This document shows, in pieces, positions 48,069 through 57,918 of a stretch of DNA of 64,000 nucleotides. The stretch comes from Tianweitania aestuarii (GTDB taxonomy: Bacteria > Pseudomonadota > Alphaproteobacteria > Rhizobiales > Rhizobiaceae): positions 62,001-126,000 of the forward strand of contig NZ_JAFMNX010000004.1 of NCBI RefSeq assembly GCF_018457165.1. The letters are read 5' to 3'. The stretch's first letter is position 1, and every line of letters begins with the position of its first letter. A model generated the notes under the pieces. It did not search any database. It worked only from the letters and a program-made list of their open reading frames with translations, and was not told the DNA's origin. The position numbers and the translations under genes are program-made.

Positions 48069-48102
48069 GCCGTTTTGCCGGTGCTGTCATCGGCAAAACG
48101 GC
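48069..48102. terminator. Bidirectional terminator-like hairpin
   Basis: GCCGTTTTGCCG and CGGCAAAACGGC form a perfect 12-bp stem with a 10-base loop. It lies between convergent operons (RidA from the left, the fused ABC ATPase from the right) and is symmetric, so it can end transcription from both sides. T tracts outside the stem are short. Confidence 0.7.
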
Positions 48103-48119
48103 GCGCTTGGCTTTTCGGA

Positions 48120-49940
48120 TCAGGCGGCCTTCTCGACCGCCTGCATCTGCACGAAGTGACCCGCGCTGATTTCCTGGTACTGGCGCGCAGCCGGAGCATA
48201 GCCGGCATCGTGATACGGGCTGCGGATCTCGTCCGTGGAGATGGTGCGCGCCCGTCGCCGCGTCGGATCGGCGATCGGCACCGCCGACATCAGCTTGCGC
48301 GTATAAGGATGCTGCGGGTTCTCGAACACCGCCTGGCGTGGACCGATCTCCACGATCTCGCCGAGATACATCACCGCCACGCGATGGCTGATGCGCTCCA
48401 CCACCGCCATGTCATGGCTGATGAAGAGATAGCCCAGTCCAAGCTGTTCCTGCAGGTCGAGCATCAGGTTGATCACCTGCGCCTTGATCGAAACATCCAG
48501 CGCCGACACGGATTCGTCGGCAACGATCAGCTTCGGATCGAGCGCCAGAGCACGCGCGATACACACGCGCTGGCGTTGTCCGCCTGAAAACTCGTGCGGG
48601 AAGCGATCCGCCATGGCTTGCGACAGACCGACCTGTTCGAGCAGCGCACCCACTCGCTGCTGCGCATCGCTGCGCTTCACCAGCCCATGCGTAATCATCG
48701 GCTCGGCGATCGCATCGCCCACCCGCATGCGCGGATTGAGGCTTTCGAACGGATCCTGGAAGATCATCTGCGCATCGCGGCGGATGTCCGCCAGCTCCGA
48801 CTTCGACGCACTCGCCACATCGCGACCGCTGATCGACACAGAACCGGAGGTCAGCTCCGTCAATCGGATGATCGAACGCCCCGTGGTCGATTTGCCGCAG
48901 CCGGATTCACCCACAAGCGACAGGGTCTCGCCCTTGCGCACCTCGAACGACACGTCTTCCACCGCGTGAATGTTGCCCACCGTGCGCTGCAGGAGCCCCT
49001 TGCGCACGGGAAAGCGCGTGACGAGGTGCTCGACTTGCAGGATCGGCGCTTCCTCGGCGCGCACCGTGTCGGCGGTCTGCTTCACCGGCTGTGCTTCGCC
49101 GGTACGCATATCCACGATCGGGAAGCGCAGCGGACGCGGTTCGCCGGCCATCGAACCCAGTTGCGGCACGGCCGAAAGAAGCGCGCGCGTATAGGGATGC
49201 GCGGCGTCGCGGAAGATGCGCTTCGTCGTGTCGGCCTCAACGATGTCGCCGCGATACATGACGACGGTTCGGTCGGAGATCTCAGCCACCACGCCCATGT
49301 CATGGGTGATGAAGAGAACCGACATGCCTTCTTCCTGCTGCAGCGTCTTGATCAGTTCCAGGATCTGCGCCTGGATTGTCACGTCGAGCGCAGTTGTCGG
49401 CTCGTCGGCGATCAGAAGCTTCGGCTCACAGGCGAGCGCAATGGCGATCACCACGCGCTGGCGCATGCCGCCCGAAAAGCTCAGCGGATATTCGTTCAAC
49501 CGCGCTTCGGCCGACGGGATCCGCACCCGGTCGAGCAGCCGCACGGCTTCCGCCCGGGCCGCCGCCTGATCCATGCCGCGATGCTGCATCAGCACTTCGG
49601 TGATCTGGTTGCCGATCTTGAGAACCGGATTGAGCGAGGTCATCGGCTCCTGGAAGATCATGCCGATGCGATTGCCGCGAATGGTCTGCATCGCCTCCAT
49701 CGGCAAGGACAGGAGGTCCTGGCCCTCGAACTCGATGCGGCCCGTGGAGCGTGCATTGGGCCCGAGCAGGCGCATGATCGACATGGCCGTAACGCTTTTG
49801 CCGGAACCGGATTCACCGACAACCGCCACCGTTTCGCGTTCGGCGATCTCAAACGACACATCGCGGATCACATTGCGCCATTCGCCGCCCACCTTGAAGG
49901 CGGTGTTGAGGTCGTCGATGAGAAGGATCGGTCTGGTCAT
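48120..49940 (-). CDS. Fused dipeptide-type ABC ATPase (DppD-DppF)
   Basis: A 606-residue protein with two complete ABC domains. The first has G-E-S-G-S-G-K-S near residue 41, [10 protein letters not shown] near 153 and L-L-I-A-D-E-P-T near 172. The second has G-E-S-G-C-G-K-S-T near 345, F-S-G-G-Q-R-Q-R near 453 and L-I-V-A-D-E-S near 472. Both would power the two permeases encoded upstream. Fusion of DppD and DppF is frequent in alphaproteobacteria. Last gene of the minus-strand operon 48120-56358. Confidence 0.93.
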   Translation of the reverse strand: MTRPILLIDDLNTAFKVGGEWRNVIRDVSFEIAERETVAVVGESGSGKSVTAMSIMRLLGPNARSTGRIEFEGQDLLSLPMEAMQTIRGNRIGMIFQEPMTSLNPVLKIGNQITEVLMQHRGMDQAAARAEAVRLLDRVRIPSAEARLNEYPLSFSGGMRQRVVIAIALACEPKLLIADEPTTALDVTIQAQILELIKTLQQEEGMSVLFITHDMGVVAEISDRTVVMYRGDIVEADTTKRIFRDAAHPYTRALLSAVPQLGSMAGEPRPLRFPIVDMRTGEAQPVKQTADTVRAEEAPILQVEHLVTRFPVRKGLLQRTVGNIHAVEDVSFEVRKGETLSLVGESGCGKSTTGRSIIRLTELTSGSVSISGRDVASASKSELADIRRDAQMIFQDPFESLNPRMRVGDAIAEPMITHGLVKRSDAQQRVGALLEQVGLSQAMADRFPHEFSGGQRQRVCIARALALDPKLIVADESVSALDVSIKAQVINLMLDLQEQLGLGYLFISHDMAVVERISHRVAVMYLGEIVEIGPRQAVFENPQHPYTRKLMSAVPIADPTRRRARTISTDEIRSPYHDAGYAPAARQYQEISAGHFVQMQAVEKAA

Positions 49941-49943
49941 GGC

Positions 49944-50882
49944 TCAGCCCTCCCGGCGCGGATTAAGAATGTCACGCAGCGCATCACCGATCAGGTTGAT
50001 GCCCACGATAAGAAGAAGCAGCGTGATGCCCGGGAAGAAGCTGATCCAGTAATCGCCCGACAGGATGTATTCGAACCCGTTGGAGATCAGCAGACCGAGC
50101 GAAGGCTCCGTTACCGGCAAACCGATGCCGAGGAAGGAAAGCGTCGCTTCGAGCATGATCGCATAGGCTATGCGCATCGTCGCCACCACGATCAACGGCG
50201 GCAAGCAGTTCGGCAGCATGTGGCGGAAGATGATGCTGCGATCGGGCAGCGCCATCGAGCGCGCGGCTTCGATATAAGCGCGCTTGCTTTCCACCAGCGC
50301 CGAACCGCGCACCGTGCGGGCGTAATAGGCCCACTGCGTCACCACCAGCGCGATGATGATCTTGTCGACGCCCTGTCCGAGGATCGCCAGAAAGATCAAC
50401 GCGATCAGGATCGACGGGAAGCTCAGCTGAATATCCACGATGCGCATCAGCACCGCATCGATCCGCCCGCCGGCATAGGCGCTGAACAGGCCGATGCTCG
50501 TGCCGATCACCAGAGCCACGGCGGCACTCACGAGACCAACGAGGATCGAGGTGCGCAAGCCATACATGATGGCGCTCACCAGATCGCGGCCTTGCGTGTC
50601 GGTGCCCAGCCAATAGGTCAGGCCGGTCATGCTTTCGCCACCCGGCGCCAGCCGTCCGTCCATGATATCGAGCTGCGCCAGATCATACGGATCCTGCGGC
50701 GCCAGCACCGGGGCCAGCACGGCCGCCAAAAGCAGGATGCCGGTGATGATCAAACCCACCAGCGCCAAACGATTGTGCAGCAGCGCAATCAGGGTACGCT
50801 TCAGGGGCGACATCGCGGGCTTTGCGGCGATGGTTTCCGTTCCGGCGTGAACCGAGGTCGAGAGCTCGTGAGGGTTGCTCAT
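49944..50882 (-). CDS. Dipeptide-type ABC transporter permease (DppC)
   Basis: A 312-residue inner-membrane permease with an N-terminal cytosolic stretch, then about six hydrophobic segments. D-P-Y-D-L near residue 75 and G-T-D-T-Q-G-R-D near 99 are family marks, and the coupling helix E-A-A-R-S-M-A near 205 contacts the ATPase. Start 50882 is chosen for GGAAGGAGG upstream and ATGA overlap with the DppB stop. Works with DppB, the fused ATPase and the binding protein at 54805. Confidence 0.92.
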   Translation of the reverse strand: MSNPHELSTSVHAGTETIAAKPAMSPLKRTLIALLHNRLALVGLIITGILLLAAVLAPVLAPQDPYDLAQLDIMDGRLAPGGESMTGLTYWLGTDTQGRDLVSAIMYGLRTSILVGLVSAAVALVIGTSIGLFSAYAGGRIDAVLMRIVDIQLSFPSILIALIFLAILGQGVDKIIIALVVTQWAYYARTVRGSALVESKRAYIEAARSMALPDRSIIFRHMLPNCLPPLIVVATMRIAYAIMLEATLSFLGIGLPVTEPSLGLLISNGFEYILSGDYWISFFPGITLLLLIVGINLIGDALRDILNPRREG

Positions 50883-51856
50883 CGCGAACCTCCTTCCAAA
50901 CGGACGCGCGGATCGACAACGGAATACAGAATGTCGACCACGAGGTTGATGACGCTGAACATGATCACGGTGATCATGAGGTAAGCGAGCACGACGGGAC
51001 GATCGAGCACGGCGATGGAATCGATGATGAGCTTGCCCATTCCCGGCCACGCGAAGATGGTCTCGGTCACCACCGCAAAGGCGATCAGCGAACCGAGCTC
51101 GAGGCCGATCACGGTGATCAGCGGGATCAGCGTGTTCTTCAGCACGTGAACGCGCAGGATGCGGCTTTCCGGCATACCCTTGGCGCGCGCAAAGCGCACG
51201 AAATCGAGCTGCATCACCTCCATCACGCCGGCGCGCGTCAGGCGGATGACCAGCGAAATCTTGAACAAAGCCAGATTGAAGGCCGGCAGAAGCAGGTGGC
51301 TCAGACCGTCCCAGGTCAGAAAGCTCACCGGTACGCCGAATAGATCAACCGTCTGGCCGCGTCCCGACGCCGGCAACCAGCCAAGCTGCACGCTGAATAC
51401 CATGATCATGATCAGGCCGATCCAGAAGGTTGGAAGGCTGAAGCCGAGGATCGAGAAGGTCATGATCGACTTCGAAACCGCGCTGTTCGGCTTCAAGCCG
51501 GCATAGATGCCGAGCGGAATGCCAAGGATCAGCGCCATCATCAGGGCGACGAAAGCGAGTTCCAGCGTCGCCGGCATGCGCTGCAGAATAAGATCGAGCG
51601 CCGGCTGATTGAACACGAAGGAATTGCCGAGATCGCCCGTCAGCGCCTTGGCCAGAAACACAAAATATTGTTCCCAGACCGGCCGGTCGAGCCCGAAGGC
51701 CTGGATCACCTCCAGCCGCTCGGCCGGTGTGGCCGATGAACTCAAAAGCACATCAACCGGGTTGCCGACGAGATAAAGCCCCACAAACACCAGAAGACTC
51801 ATGACGAACAGCGTCACGATCGTCTGGATGAAGCGGCTCAAAAGGTAACTGCTCAT
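50879..51856 (-). CDS. Dipeptide-type ABC transporter permease (DppB)
   Basis: A 325-residue permease with about six hydrophobic segments and the typical N-terminal R-F-I-Q-T-I helix, G-N-S-F-V-F near residue 86 and the F-V-R-F-A-R-A-K-G coupling helix near 220. Its start overlaps the stop of the nucleoside hydrolase gene and its stop overlaps the DppC start, both as ATGA. The operon is therefore tightly coupled. Confidence 0.93.
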   Translation of the reverse strand: MSSYLLSRFIQTIVTLFVMSLLVFVGLYLVGNPVDVLLSSSATPAERLEVIQAFGLDRPVWEQYFVFLAKALTGDLGNSFVFNQPALDLILQRMPATLELAFVALMMALILGIPLGIYAGLKPNSAVSKSIMTFSILGFSLPTFWIGLIMIMVFSVQLGWLPASGRGQTVDLFGVPVSFLTWDGLSHLLLPAFNLALFKISLVIRLTRAGVMEVMQLDFVRFARAKGMPESRILRVHVLKNTLIPLITVIGLELGSLIAFAVVTETIFAWPGMGKLIIDSIAVLDRPVVLAYLMITVIMFSVINLVVDILYSVVDPRVRLEGGSR

Positions 51857-52836
51857 GCGTGGAACTCCCTTTTCGGAGTAGCGGTCAGCGGGATCGCACC
51901 AAGTCCGGCGATGCGCTCCACAAGGAGGCGGCGATAACCCACCTCGTCAACATGGGTCATCACGCAGGCATTGGGGCGCTGCTCGCTTTTGTTGTGAAGG
52001 TCCGCCCAGGTCTGGCCGGCGGTGGGGCCGTAAAGTGTTACGCCAATGGCGCAGTGGCTGCCCGAAAACAGTTCCGGCTGCAACAGCCATGCAATGGTCA
52101 TCGCATCATGGATCGGGCCGCCGGGGCGGCCAAAGCGCTTGAGATCGCCGCGGTCGAAGCGGCGCAGAAGCCCAGCCAGTGCCTTGCCGCTCGGGCTGCC
52201 CTGCGCTTCCATCGCGCTGAAATCGCCATCCGCAAACAGGGCCTGCAAGGTCACGTCGAGCGGCAACAGCACCACCGGCACGCCCGATTGCCAGACGATG
52301 GCGGCGGCATGCGGATCGGCCATCACGTTGTATTCGCCAAACGGCGTGCGGTGTCCAAGCGCGGCGAAGGCGCCACCCATGATCACGATGCTTTCGATGC
52401 CATCGGCCACATCCGGATGCATCCGTAGCGCCAGCGCTATGTTAGTCAGCGGACCCATGGCGCAGATCGTGATGCCGTGCCCTTCAACAGCGGCGGCGCG
52501 CGCTTGTTCAACGATGAAGCGCACGGCCGAGAACCTTGCCGGCTGGTAGTCGGTCTCCGGCATCAGATCGGGGGGAAAGTCACCGATATGGGCATATTTG
52601 CCGAAGAGCTGCTTGCCAATCAGCGGAACGGCGGCCCCCGCCAGAACGGGCACGTCGCGACGCCCAGCCAGCGCCACGATCCGGCAGGCATTGCCGACGC
52701 TTGCGGGCAGACCGACATTGCCGGCCACCACCGTCACGCCGCGCAGGTCGATTTCGGGCGAAGCCAGTGCGAGCATGATCGCCGCCGCATCGTCCACGCC
52801 GGGATCGGTGTCGATGATGACGGAGATGCGGCTCAT
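51853..52836 (-). CDS. Nucleoside hydrolase (first of two)
   Basis: A 327-residue inosine-uridine-type nucleoside hydrolase. The calcium-binding D-T-D-P-G-V-D-D motif is at residues 10-17 and N-V-M-A-D-P-H-A with further ligands near 168. It would split a nucleoside or N-ribosyl compound into base and ribose. The upstream frame is open, but ATG 52836 begins the motif region and overlaps the preceding stop (ATGA). The partner gene encodes a paralogue, and both sit in an importer operon. Confidence 0.9.
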   Translation of the reverse strand: MSRISVIIDTDPGVDDAAAIMLALASPEIDLRGVTVVAGNVGLPASVGNACRIVALAGRRDVPVLAGAAVPLIGKQLFGKYAHIGDFPPDLMPETDYQPARFSAVRFIVEQARAAAVEGHGITICAMGPLTNIALALRMHPDVADGIESIVIMGGAFAALGHRTPFGEYNVMADPHAAAIVWQSGVPVVLLPLDVTLQALFADGDFSAMEAQGSPSGKALAGLLRRFDRGDLKRFGRPGGPIHDAMTIAWLLQPELFSGSHCAIGVTLYGPTAGQTWADLHNKSEQRPNACVMTHVDEVGYRRLLVERIAGLGAIPLTATPKREFHA

Positions 52837-53792
52837 GCGGCGCGCTCGATTTGGTAGCGCGAAAACAGCTGCAGGAAGAGCGCGATCACACCCTTTGCAT
52901 CCACGTCGCAAACGATCTCCGCATTTGGCTCGAGGCCGCTCTTGTTGTACCAGTCGGCCACTGTCTGCCCCATGCACAACTCGCTTTCATGCTCGATGAA
53001 CACGCGGGCCGGTTTGGTTTGGAACAGGTGAGGGGCCAATAGGAAGGCGATCACCAGCGGATCGTGCAGCGGGCCACCGCGCGATCCATAGCGCTCCACC
53101 TGATTGCGGTCCCAGAACGCCATCAGGTCTGCCACCGTCGAGGCGATCCGGCCGCTGACCGCCGCGAATTGTTCGACATGCTCCGGCGTCAGGATCACCT
53201 GATGCGTGGCATCGAGCGCCAAGGCCACGATCGGAATGTCGGACGAAAACACGATATGCGCGGCGTGAGGATCGGCCAGCATGTTGAACTCGGCCGTCAT
53301 CGTGCGATTGCCCGGCTCGCGATAGGCACCGCCCATCATCACGATGCGCGCAACGCCGGCGGCGATGTTCGGGTCGATCCGCAGCGCCATGGCGAGGTTG
53401 GTCATCGGCCCGAGGCAGCACAGCGTGACCGGCTTGCCCGTTCGCGCGGCTTCGCCCAGCCGGTCCACCAGGAACTCCACCGCGCCCTTGTCCTCGGCCT
53501 CCTTTCGCGGCTCCGGCAAACTGGTGTTGCCGAGGCCGGAATGCCCGTGAAATTGGCCGCGGATCACGTCGCGCAGAAGCGGACGGAAACTGCCGGGATA
53601 AACCGGAATGTCGGTGCGCCCACCCAGCTCGCAGATCTGCAAGGCATTGCGCACCGTGCGTTCGAGCGGCTGGTTGCCGGATACCGGCGTGATCGCGAGG
53701 ATCTCCAGTTCGGGCGAAACAAACGCCGCCAGAAGCGCGATCGAGTCGTCGATCCCTGGATCGCAATCGATGATGATCGGAGTGGACGTCAT
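52833..53792 (-). CDS. Nucleoside hydrolase (second of two)
   Basis: A 319-residue nucleoside hydrolase paralogue with D-C-D-P-G-I-D-D at residues 9-16 and N-M-L-A-D-P-H-A near 168. In-frame ATGs at 53798 and 53825 are other possible starts. Its stop overlaps the start of the first hydrolase. Two different hydrolases side by side suggest different bases or sugar forms, or a heteromeric enzyme. Confidence 0.9.
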   Translation of the reverse strand: MTSTPIIIDCDPGIDDSIALLAAFVSPELEILAITPVSGNQPLERTVRNALQICELGGRTDIPVYPGSFRPLLRDVIRGQFHGHSGLGNTSLPEPRKEAEDKGAVEFLVDRLGEAARTGKPVTLCCLGPMTNLAMALRIDPNIAAGVARIVMMGGAYREPGNRTMTAEFNMLADPHAAHIVFSSDIPIVALALDATHQVILTPEHVEQFAAVSGRIASTVADLMAFWDRNQVERYGSRGGPLHDPLVIAFLLAPHLFQTKPARVFIEHESELCMGQTVADWYNKSGLEPNAEIVCDVDAKGVIALFLQLFSRYQIERAA

Positions 53793-53898
53793 GAACATTA
53801 CCTGAGCATTGGTCTTGTCGGACACCGGGCGTCAGCGCGCTCGCAAGCTGCGGCGCCCCGTATTCGACAAAGGCATTTCGGTGGTCGTGGTGACAGCG

Positions 53899-54780
53899 CT
53901 AAAGCGCCCCCACAGTGCGCAGAACCTCTGCGATTTCGTTGCGTGCGGCCTCATCCAGCGGCACCTGCGGCGCGATGGGATCGCCGACGGCGAAGCCCTG
54001 CAACTGCAAGGCGGTCTTGATGCAGCCCGCGATCGAATAGCGCGCGAAGATCTCGTTGACCCGCCACAAAGGCCGCTGCAGTTCCATCGCCCGCGTCCAG
54101 TCACCGGCTTTCGCGGCGTCGTAGAGCGCGATGCTCTGCTTCGGCACGATGCAGGCCGGACCCGCCATCCAGCCGACGCCGCCGATCATCAGCACGCAGG
54201 CCGGGATATGGGCGGAAGCCGAAAACACTTCCATGCGCCCGCGCGTGCGCTCGATGATCGAAAGCAGCCGCCCGGTATTGGTGGAGGCGTCCTTGATGTA
54301 GTTGATGTTGGGGATGTGGCTCAGCCGCTCGATCACCGGCAGCGTCAGATCGGAGCGCTGGAAGTTCGGGTTGGTGTAAAGCACCACCGGTCGCCCGCGC
54401 GCCGCGCCTGCGATCGCCTTGAAGTAGGCTTCCACGCCGGCGTCACCGACGGGGAAATAGGCTTCGAGAACCGCCAGAATGCCGTCGGCACCCGCTTCCA
54501 CCATGGCCTCGGTTTGCGCAACCGCATCGCGGATCGTGGTGGATGCGACGCCCGCCACAACCGGAACACGACCGCGATTGGCCGCGATCGTCGTTTTCAC
54601 CACCTCCAGGCGCTGTTCGTTCGAAAGATAAGCGAACTCGCCTGTGCTGCCGAGCGGCGTCAGCCCGTGCACGCCTGCGGAGATTAGGTGTTCAACCAGG
54701 TCTCCCAGAACGGCGGTGTTGATGTCACCGCCGGGGGTCGTTGGCGAAACGAGATAGGGAAAGACGCCGTGGAAAGACAT
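53899..54780 (-). CDS. Dihydrodipicolinate synthase / N-acetylneuraminate lyase family aldolase
   Basis: A 293-residue class I aldolase. G-S-T-G-E-F-A near residue 43 binds the keto-acid substrate, Y-T-N-P-N near 134 holds the catalytic tyrosine and Y-I-K-D-A near 160 the Schiff-base lysine. The family cleaves or forms 2-keto acids. A housekeeping DapA would rarely sit in an uptake operon; a catabolic role in breaking down the imported compound is more likely. Confidence 0.88.
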   Translation of the reverse strand: MSFHGVFPYLVSPTTPGGDINTAVLGDLVEHLISAGVHGLTPLGSTGEFAYLSNEQRLEVVKTTIAANRGRVPVVAGVASTTIRDAVAQTEAMVEAGADGILAVLEAYFPVGDAGVEAYFKAIAGAARGRPVVLYTNPNFQRSDLTLPVIERLSHIPNINYIKDASTNTGRLLSIIERTRGRMEVFSASAHIPACVLMIGGVGWMAGPACIVPKQSIALYDAAKAGDWTRAMELQRPLWRVNEIFARYSIAGCIKTALQLQGFAVGDPIAPQVPLDEAARNEIAEVLRTVGAL

Positions 54781-54804
54781 GGCCTGAGTCCCCAGCCGCG
54801 CCGC

Positions 54805-56358
54805 TTACTGCTCGGCCTTGACGTAGAAGGGCAGCGTGTACCCGTCCGAACGTCCTTCATAGGACAGGTCGGTCTTGGCAGCCCAGGTGTTGTCGAGGAA
54901 GAACAGCGGGATGATGCCGAGATCGTTCATGGCGATCCCCGTTGCCTTCTTCAGCAGGGTTTCGCGCGCGCCGTCATCTAGCGTCCTGCGGGCTTCTTCC
55001 AGCGTCTTGTCGAACTCTGCATTGGAATATCGGCCGCGATTGCCCTGGCCGGCATTGTCGCCATAGGTTTCCAGAAGCGGTCCGAGCACGCCCGAGGGTT
55101 CGCCGGTTTCCACCGCAGCACCGCCCATGATGAAGCTGAACTCGCGGGCCGAAGCGCGTGAGAAATACACGCTGCCCGGAAGCGTTTCGACCTTCGTCGT
55201 CACACCAATGCGGCTGAAGAACTGGCCGACGGCCTGCGCGACCTTAGAGTCGTTGGGATAACGATCGTTGGTCGCATGGAAGGTCAGGTCGAAACCGTTT
55301 GGATAGCCGGCATCCGCTAGAAGCTGCTTGGCCTTGTTAGGATCATACGCATCGGTTGCAAGCGACGCATCGTGACCGAAGTAACCCTCCGGCACGACCT
55401 GGCCAGCGGGCGTGCCCTGGCCGTCCATGATGCGGTCGACGATCGCCTCACGGTTGAGCGACAGCGACAGCGCGCGACGAACTTCGGCGCTACGCAGCGG
55501 GTTCTTGCCTTCGGGACCCTTCGCAAAAGGCGAGGTTTCACGGTCCTGATCCATGTGAAGATACATCAAGCGGTTGCCCGTGGCCTTGATGACCTCGATC
55601 GCATCGCTTTCTTCCAGACGGCTCGTATCGGCGGTCGGAATGTTCTCGATCATGTCCACATCGCCCGAAAGGATCGCGGCAACGCGGGCGCTGTTGTTCT
55701 TGAAGATGCGGAAGGTGACCTTTTCCCAATCCGCCGTGCCGTCCCAGTAATCCGGGTTGCGTTCGAGATTGATCTGCGAGTCCGGCGTCCAGGACACGAA
55801 TTTGAACGGGCCGGTGCCGATCACGCCGTTGCCCTGGTTCATCTGTTCGGTGGTGGTTTCGCCCTGCTCGGCCGGCAGGATGGCGATGCGGCTGAGATTG
55901 TTGAGCAGAAGCGGCGTCGGGCCGTTCGTGGTGATGCGCACCGTCATCGGATCAACCGCCGTCACGTCGGCGATTGCCTTGACGTAAGGCGTGAACGCGC
56001 TCGGGCTGTTCTTGGCGGCCATCGGCACGCGCTTGATGCTGGCCACCACGTCTTCGGCGGTGAAGTCGCTGCCGTCATGGAACTTCACGTCCAGGCGCAA
56101 GGTGAAGTCCCAGGTCGTGTCGTCGACCCGGTTCCAGCTGGTCGCCAGCGCCGGCTGTATCTGCTGGCGGGCATCCTGGTTCACCAGACCGTCGAAGATG
56201 TTGCGCGCCATCGCGCTGTTGGGACCGACGACGTAGAATTGCGGGTCCATCGAAGTGGTGGAGGCCGAAAGGCCAACCGTCAGGTCGCGCGCCCATGCAC
56301 CGGCCGACGGAAACAGAACCACGGAAGCGGCAAGCGCTGCGGCTGTGAAAAATTTCAT
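54805..56358 (-). CDS. Dipeptide/oligopeptide-type periplasmic binding protein (SBP family 5)
   Basis: A 517-residue periplasmic binding protein with a signal peptide ending in A-W-A near residue 23. Family 5 features are D-P-Q-F-Y near 39, W-N-R-V-D-D-T-T-W-D-F near 81 and V-K-F-H-D-G-S near 96. The frame is open upstream, but ATG 56358 follows GGAGGAGC and begins the signal peptide. It is first in the operon and divergent from a LysR gene. Ligand unknown; the linked nucleoside hydrolases hint at a nucleoside-containing compound. Confidence 0.92.
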   Translation of the reverse strand: MKFFTAAALAASVVLFPSAGAWARDLTVGLSASTTSMDPQFYVVGPNSAMARNIFDGLVNQDARQQIQPALATSWNRVDDTTWDFTLRLDVKFHDGSDFTAEDVVASIKRVPMAAKNSPSAFTPYVKAIADVTAVDPMTVRITTNGPTPLLLNNLSRIAILPAEQGETTTEQMNQGNGVIGTGPFKFVSWTPDSQINLERNPDYWDGTADWEKVTFRIFKNNSARVAAILSGDVDMIENIPTADTSRLEESDAIEVIKATGNRLMYLHMDQDRETSPFAKGPEGKNPLRSAEVRRALSLSLNREAIVDRIMDGQGTPAGQVVPEGYFGHDASLATDAYDPNKAKQLLADAGYPNGFDLTFHATNDRYPNDSKVAQAVGQFFSRIGVTTKVETLPGSVYFSRASAREFSFIMGGAAVETGEPSGVLGPLLETYGDNAGQGNRGRYSNAEFDKTLEEARRTLDDGARETLLKKATGIAMNDLGIIPLFFLDNTWAAKTDLSYEGRSDGYTLPFYVKAEQ

Positions 56359-56429
56359 GATAAGCTCCTCCAAAGCTCCATCCCCAGATGGGGAGATCAG
56401 TGGCAATTGCTTATTTCCTTCGCACAATG

Positions 56430-56443
56430 ATGCAAAATTGCAT
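56430..56443. promoter_or_regulatory. ATGCAA-AA-TTGCAT inverted repeat, candidate LysR operator
   Basis: Perfect 6-base arms with a 2-base spacer lie in the 125-base gap between the divergent binding protein and LysR genes, 41 bases before the LysR start. A related ATTGC/GCACAAT pair lies just to the left. This is the natural place for the LysR site controlling both genes. Confidence 0.5.
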
Positions 56444-56483
56444 TATAGCCTGATCCCATGCCGAAACGTTATGGAGGCACCGC

Positions 56484-57383
56484 ATGCGTTTGAAGCCGCG
56501 TCAGCTGGAAGCCTTCCGCCATGTGATGCTCACGCGCGGCGTCACGGCGGCGTCTGACGCCATGAACATCGCCCAGCCCGCCGTCAGTCGTTTGATCCGC
56601 GATCTCGAAAGCGAAGTCGGCATGACCCTGTTCACCCGTCAGGGCGGACGCCTCCTGCCGACGCCCGAAGCGGTGCTCCTTTTGGCCGAGGTCGAGCGGC
56701 TTTATATCGGGATCGATCAGGTCGCGCGCGCCGCCGGCGACATCCGCCAGCACCTCAACGTCGTGTTGCGCATCGCCAGCGTCACTTCACTGGTACGGCC
56801 CTTTCTGCATCAGGCCCTGGTCGAGATCGTCGGCCCGCGCCTCGATCTGCCCTTGGTCATGGATGTCGAAAACAGCCGCCACATCTGGGACATGGTAGAG
56901 AAAAGCCATTATGATCTCGGTCTGGTTTTCGGCCCGCCGCGTCCGAGCGATCTGCAGACCGTTCACCTGCACAGCTCAACCGCCGTCGCCGCCATGCCGC
57001 CGGATCATCCGCTCGCGCAAAAAGATGTGATCACCCCGGCCGACCTTCTCGACTGCCGGGTTCTCACCGCCGGCCGCAACTCGCCGCTACGCCGTGGCCT
57101 CGACCGCGCCTTTTCGCAGGCCGATCAGGCGCCGCTGAACACGGTTGAAACCTCCATGCTCAACTGCTGTCATTTCGCGGCAGCCGGCATGGGCGTCGCC
57201 ATCGTCGACCGCATCACCATGCGCGCTGCCGATGTCGAACTCTGCGCCAAGCCGTTCCTGCCGACGATCGACGTATCCTATTACGCGGCCCGACCCGCCG
57301 GCTCGCGCCAGATCCTCGTGCTCGACCAGATCGTCGAACGCATCAAGACGCTGCTGGACGAAGAAGCGGTTCAGACCACCTGA
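56484..57383 (+). CDS. LysR-family regulator of the dipeptide-type ABC/nucleoside hydrolase operon
   Basis: A 299-residue LysR-type regulator: helix-turn-helix at residues 19-38 (V-T-A-A-S-D-A-M-N-I-A-Q-P-A-V-S-R-L) and a ligand domain from about 90. Divergent from the 54805 binding-protein gene, it probably controls that operon. It looks related in layout to the LysR at 40581. Confidence 0.9.
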   Translation: MRLKPRQLEAFRHVMLTRGVTAASDAMNIAQPAVSRLIRDLESEVGMTLFTRQGGRLLPTPEAVLLLAEVERLYIGIDQVARAAGDIRQHLNVVLRIASVTSLVRPFLHQALVEIVGPRLDLPLVMDVENSRHIWDMVEKSHYDLGLVFGPPRPSDLQTVHLHSSTAVAAMPPDHPLAQKDVITPADLLDCRVLTAGRNSPLRRGLDRAFSQADQAPLNTVETSMLNCCHFAAAGMGVAIVDRITMRAADVELCAKPFLPTIDVSYYAARPAGSRQILVLDQIVERIKTLLDEEAVQTT

Positions 57384-57403
57384 AGCGTCACACCGATGTC
57401 GCG

Positions 57404-57918
57404 TCAGTTCACCCGCGATGGCAGGGCTGCCAGACGGTCGCGCAAACCGAGCAGATTGCGGCACACCGCTTCCAGATCCTTCAACGCGAAGCCTTCGGCG
57501 TGAACCGAGCCTTCTTCCGCCAGCAGGTCCTTGAGCCGGCCTTGATAGCGCGCGGTCCCGTCTTCGACGGTCAGCCCCTTGCGCGTTTCAAACGCCTCGT
57601 TCCAGCTGATCGCGTCCGCTTCGCTCAATCTCGGTGTCGCCGATGAACACCCGCGGTGCCGGTGCGCCTTTGCGCGCTTGCGGTGGCTGCCGCCACGGCG
57701 CGAGACATTGGTAAAGAGCGAGCACGCGCAGCGGACCCTCAGGCAAATTTTCACACGCGCTGGCAAACACGTTCGACAGAATGGCGACATTGCCGGTGCC
57801 GCACAGAACCTCGTGCCCCATCGCGGTGATCATGCCGTTCACCACATCCGGAAACGAGCAATTGATCAGCCTAGTCTGCGGAACCAGCGCGGTGATCGCC
57901 GCGCCATGCGGCTTGAGA
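57404..57918 (-). pseudogene. Truncated and frameshifted remnant of an unrecognised gene
   Basis: Two overlapping minus-strand frames join into one protein-like sequence. The first part reads P-H-G-A-A-I-T-A-L-V and F-P-D-V-V-N with C-G-T-G-N-V-A; the second continues with E-A-D-A-I-S-W-N-E and ends L-A-A-L-P-S-R-V-N. The switch of frame falls near 57620-57635. No in-frame N-terminal domain exists: sequence resembling the gene begins right after the stop of the regulator gene at 57919, so the 5' part is missing. I do not recognise the family. Confidence 0.55.

Noticed and set aside
48594-50984. A 796-codon open frame on the plus strand
   Set aside because: Antisense to the fused ABC ATPase and DppC genes. 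Its translation is rich in Arg, His and Gln with no recognisable domain.
53899-54780. Housekeeping dapA (lysine biosynthesis)
   Set aside because: The gene is embedded in an uptake operon with nucleoside hydrolases; a catabolic aldolase of the same superfamily is more likely.
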